From Candidatus Woesebacteria bacterium RIFCSPHIGHO2_02_FULL_42_20 (GTDB lineage Bacteria; Patescibacteriota; Microgenomatia; UBA8517): a stretch of 35,055 nucleotides of DNA. Both the position numbers and the translations under genes were made by a program. The stretch is from NCBI GenBank assembly GCA_001792535.1, contig MGGS01000003.1:1-35055 (forward strand), in the 5' to 3' direction. Shown here piece after piece: positions 33,061-35,055 of this stretch. The notes below the pieces were generated by a model that worked only from the letters and a program-made list of their open reading frames with translations, did no database searches and had not been told where the DNA came from. The first letter of the stretch is position 1; the number at the start of each line of letters is the position of its first letter.

Positions 33061-34329
33061 GTGAAAAAGAAATTAGCAATTCTTTTTGGTTTGGCGTTTG
33101 TATTTAGGATGGTCTTGGCTTTCGGGGTTTATCACCCCGATCTTCGGAATCACATGGATTGGGGAATAAGATTTTGGGACTATGGGCCAGAAAAGTTTTA
33201 TACTGCCAACGTTTGGAGCTATACTTGGCCAAATCAACCCCCCGGTACAATATATATATTTGCGGGGGTAAGAAAACTTTTTGAAGCGGTGTTTGGTATT
33301 TTTTGGTGGATAAACACCACTGTCCCACCATTTCCTTCGCAAATGATGTTTTTTTTGGAAAGCAACTTGTACCCGGCACTTTTGAAACTTCCTGCGATTT
33401 TGGCTGACTTGGGAATTGCATTTATAATTTATAAACTCCTTTCGCAATTGAAATCTAAAAGGTTGGGTTACTTTGGCGCATTGGTTTTTCTGGTTAACCC
33501 GGTAGTTTGGTACAATTCCAGCGTTTGGGGACAAACAGACTCGATAATCAATTTTGTTGCGCTTGCCGCTTTTTACCTTCTTTTAAAAAGGCAATTACTG
33601 CTGGCGGTTATGGTTTTAAGTCTATCTCTTTATATAAAGGTATCACTTTTGATATTTGTTCCCGTCTTCGCAATAATTGTTGTAAGACAGAAATACAAAT
33701 TGGTGGAGATTTTGAATGCGGTTGTTTTTTCGCTCTTGGCAGTATTGTTTATTACTCTTCCGTTTGCCCCCGAAGCTCCTCATAATTGGCTCTTTAGAAT
33801 TTACAAAGACAAGGTTTTTGCCCAGCAACTTCATGTTATTACAGCTAACGGGTTTAATATCTGGTCGGCATTAACCGGCATTCATGAACAGCCGGACAGC
33901 CTGATATTTGCCATTATAAATTATCGCACCTGGGGCTACATCATCTTTGCTGGGTTTTTGGTTTTACCTTTGTATAAAATATACAAAAAGCAAAATGCTT
34001 CTTCGGTCTTTACCACGCTAAGTCTTGTGGCCTATTCTTCGTTTATGCTTTTAACTAATATGCACGAAAGATATCTTTATCCTCTATTTCCAGTATTCAC
34101 AATAATGGTTTTATTAAACAATAAATTAAGATCACTGTATTGGATTATTAGTTTGTTGACACTTTTTAATATGTATCATTTTTGGTGGTATCCTGAAATC
34201 GGGTTGGTAAGGTCGATTTTTGAATACGGAGACAGATTGCTTCCAAGAGTGATGGGTGCAGTCAACTTTGTGCTTTTTGTTTCGGTATATAGAAGATTAC
34301 TTTTTGACGGCGACAGAGTCCGTAAGTGA
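33061..34329 (+). CDS. GT-C mannosyltransferase-like protein, paralog of 6668..7915
   Basis: 'YHPDLRNHMDWGIRFWDYGPEKFY...PNQPPGTIYIF', 'LVNPVVWYNSSVWGQTDSIINFVALAAFYLLLKR...YIKVSLLIFVPVF'. Confidence 0.75.
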   Translation: MKKKLAILFGLAFVFRMVLAFGVYHPDLRNHMDWGIRFWDYGPEKFYTANVWSYTWPNQPPGTIYIFAGVRKLFEAVFGIFWWINTTVPPFPSQMMFFLESNLYPALLKLPAILADLGIAFIIYKLLSQLKSKRLGYFGALVFLVNPVVWYNSSVWGQTDSIINFVALAAFYLLLKRQLLLAVMVLSLSLYIKVSLLIFVPVFAIIVVRQKYKLVEILNAVVFSLLAVLFITLPFAPEAPHNWLFRIYKDKVFAQQLHVITANGFNIWSALTGIHEQPDSLIFAIINYRTWGYIIFAGFLVLPLYKIYKKQNASSVFTTLSLVAYSSFMLLTNMHERYLYPLFPVFTIMVLLNNKLRSLYWIISLLTLFNMYHFWWYPEIGLVRSIFEYGDRLLPRVMGAVNFVLFVSVYRRLLFDGDRVRK

Positions 34330-35040
34330 CTTTTCTTCTTGTTCATATTTGTAAACTGCACGACCGGCGTGATACCAAATTAGTTTGCCGAGAAGTGTGA
34401 TGTTTAAAACGAAAGTAAAAATCGCAAAAAAGAGATTGAAAGGAATCTCGTAAAACGATGCTTGGGTACCCGATACCAAAACCGACTGATGGATCAGTAG
34501 AGCTATAATTGTCCAGATGAGCTGATGTTTCCATGTGTCATTGTAAAAATGTGACAGTGCGAGCGAAATTCCCAGAACAACGCCATCCAGGGCATATAGG
34601 ATTAAATAGTTTTGCTCAGCCATATTTGTTGGATAGCTTAGTTCGAATAAGCTGATAATTAGTAGTAGGAACACAGCTCCGGAAAAAATCATTACATGAC
34701 TTACCGGACCGTGGAAAAACTCGTTAGTGATGTATTCCAAGACAAATTTCGGGTCAAGGGTTAAGTCCTCTTTGGTGAACTCTTCTTTGATTACCGAAAC
34801 GATGTATATCCCACTGCCGTATGCAACAAACAGACTGGCGATAAAGAATGCTAATACAAATGGCAGGTCATTTTGACTTAAGTCGGCGGAACCCGTCCTT
34901 AGTTTAATGGTAATGAATATCCCAGACATTAAAATTAGAGTAGGCAACATCAGAAGCAAAATGGTTATTGCAATCTTAAAGATCCTTTTTTTAGAGTAAT
35001 AACTCAGAGGGTGTTTTCTTTTTTTTGCTTGCAGGACCAT
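34297..35040 (-). CDS. Multi-TM membrane protein of unknown function
   Basis: 247-aa ORF with several TM segments; no motif recognised. Confidence 0.55.
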   Translation of the reverse strand: MVLQAKKRKHPLSYYSKKRIFKIAITILLLMLPTLILMSGIFITIKLRTGSADLSQNDLPFVLAFFIASLFVAYGSGIYIVSVIKEEFTKEDLTLDPKFVLEYITNEFFHGPVSHVMIFSGAVFLLLIISLFELSYPTNMAEQNYLILYALDGVVLGISLALSHFYNDTWKHQLIWTIIALLIHQSVLVSGTQASFYEIPFNLFFAIFTFVLNITLLGKLIWYHAGRAVYKYEQEEKSLTDSVAVKK

Positions 35041-35055
35041 TTTATTGCGAAGTAT

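Noticed and set aside
33073-33534. 153-aa antisense ORF (and overlapping 33104..33421)
   Set aside because: Lies opposite a well-supported GT-C CDS; composition looks like codon shadow, no motif or promoter.
1-35055. CRISPR array or cas genes accompanying the CARF-HEPN protein
   Set aside because: No repeat-spacer structure or recognisable Cas protein found in the window by reading.
1-35055. tRNA or rRNA genes
   Set aside because: Noncoding gaps are very short and no cloverleaf or rRNA-like segment was recognised.

Overview
This 35 kb window is a dense envelope-glycan locus, probably from a Candidatus Patescibacteria/Microgenomates-type (CPR) genome. The lineage call is inference from gene style, compactness and repeat types, not from a marker gene. 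I count about 12 multi-TM GT-C-like glycosyltransferases (ArnT/PMT-like, PF10131-like and YfhO-like), six GT2 enzymes (one ALG5/DPM1-like polyprenyl-phosphate glycosyltransferase), one GT4, a Wzx-like flippase and a SAM methyltransferase. Non-glycan genes are a DedA/VTT protein, a HicB-HicA toxin-antitoxin pair, an HD hydrolase with an ASCH protein, and a LolA-like protein with a pseudopilin-like C-terminus. The most notable items are: (1) an orphan CARF-HEPN protein resembling the Csm6/Csx1/TIGR02710 group, on its own strand, with no cas genes or CRISPR array in the window; (2) 11 gene starts, covering nearly all transcription-unit heads visible, with a -10-like hexamer ending 6-8 nt before the start codon, which predicts leaderless mRNAs; (3) two divergent promoters sharing the 11-mer GACTAATGTTA and the same overlapping -10 geometry, each apparently driving two leaderless mRNAs; (4) short palindromic elements inserted in frame in two glycosyltransferase genes, each adding about 7 codons relative to paralogs; (5) 7- and 8-bp tandem repeats inside glycosyltransferase CDSs; (6) two copies of a small non-catalytic GT-C-like protein translationally coupled to a full-length GT-C. 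All family assignments come from motif reading by eye; no search was run.
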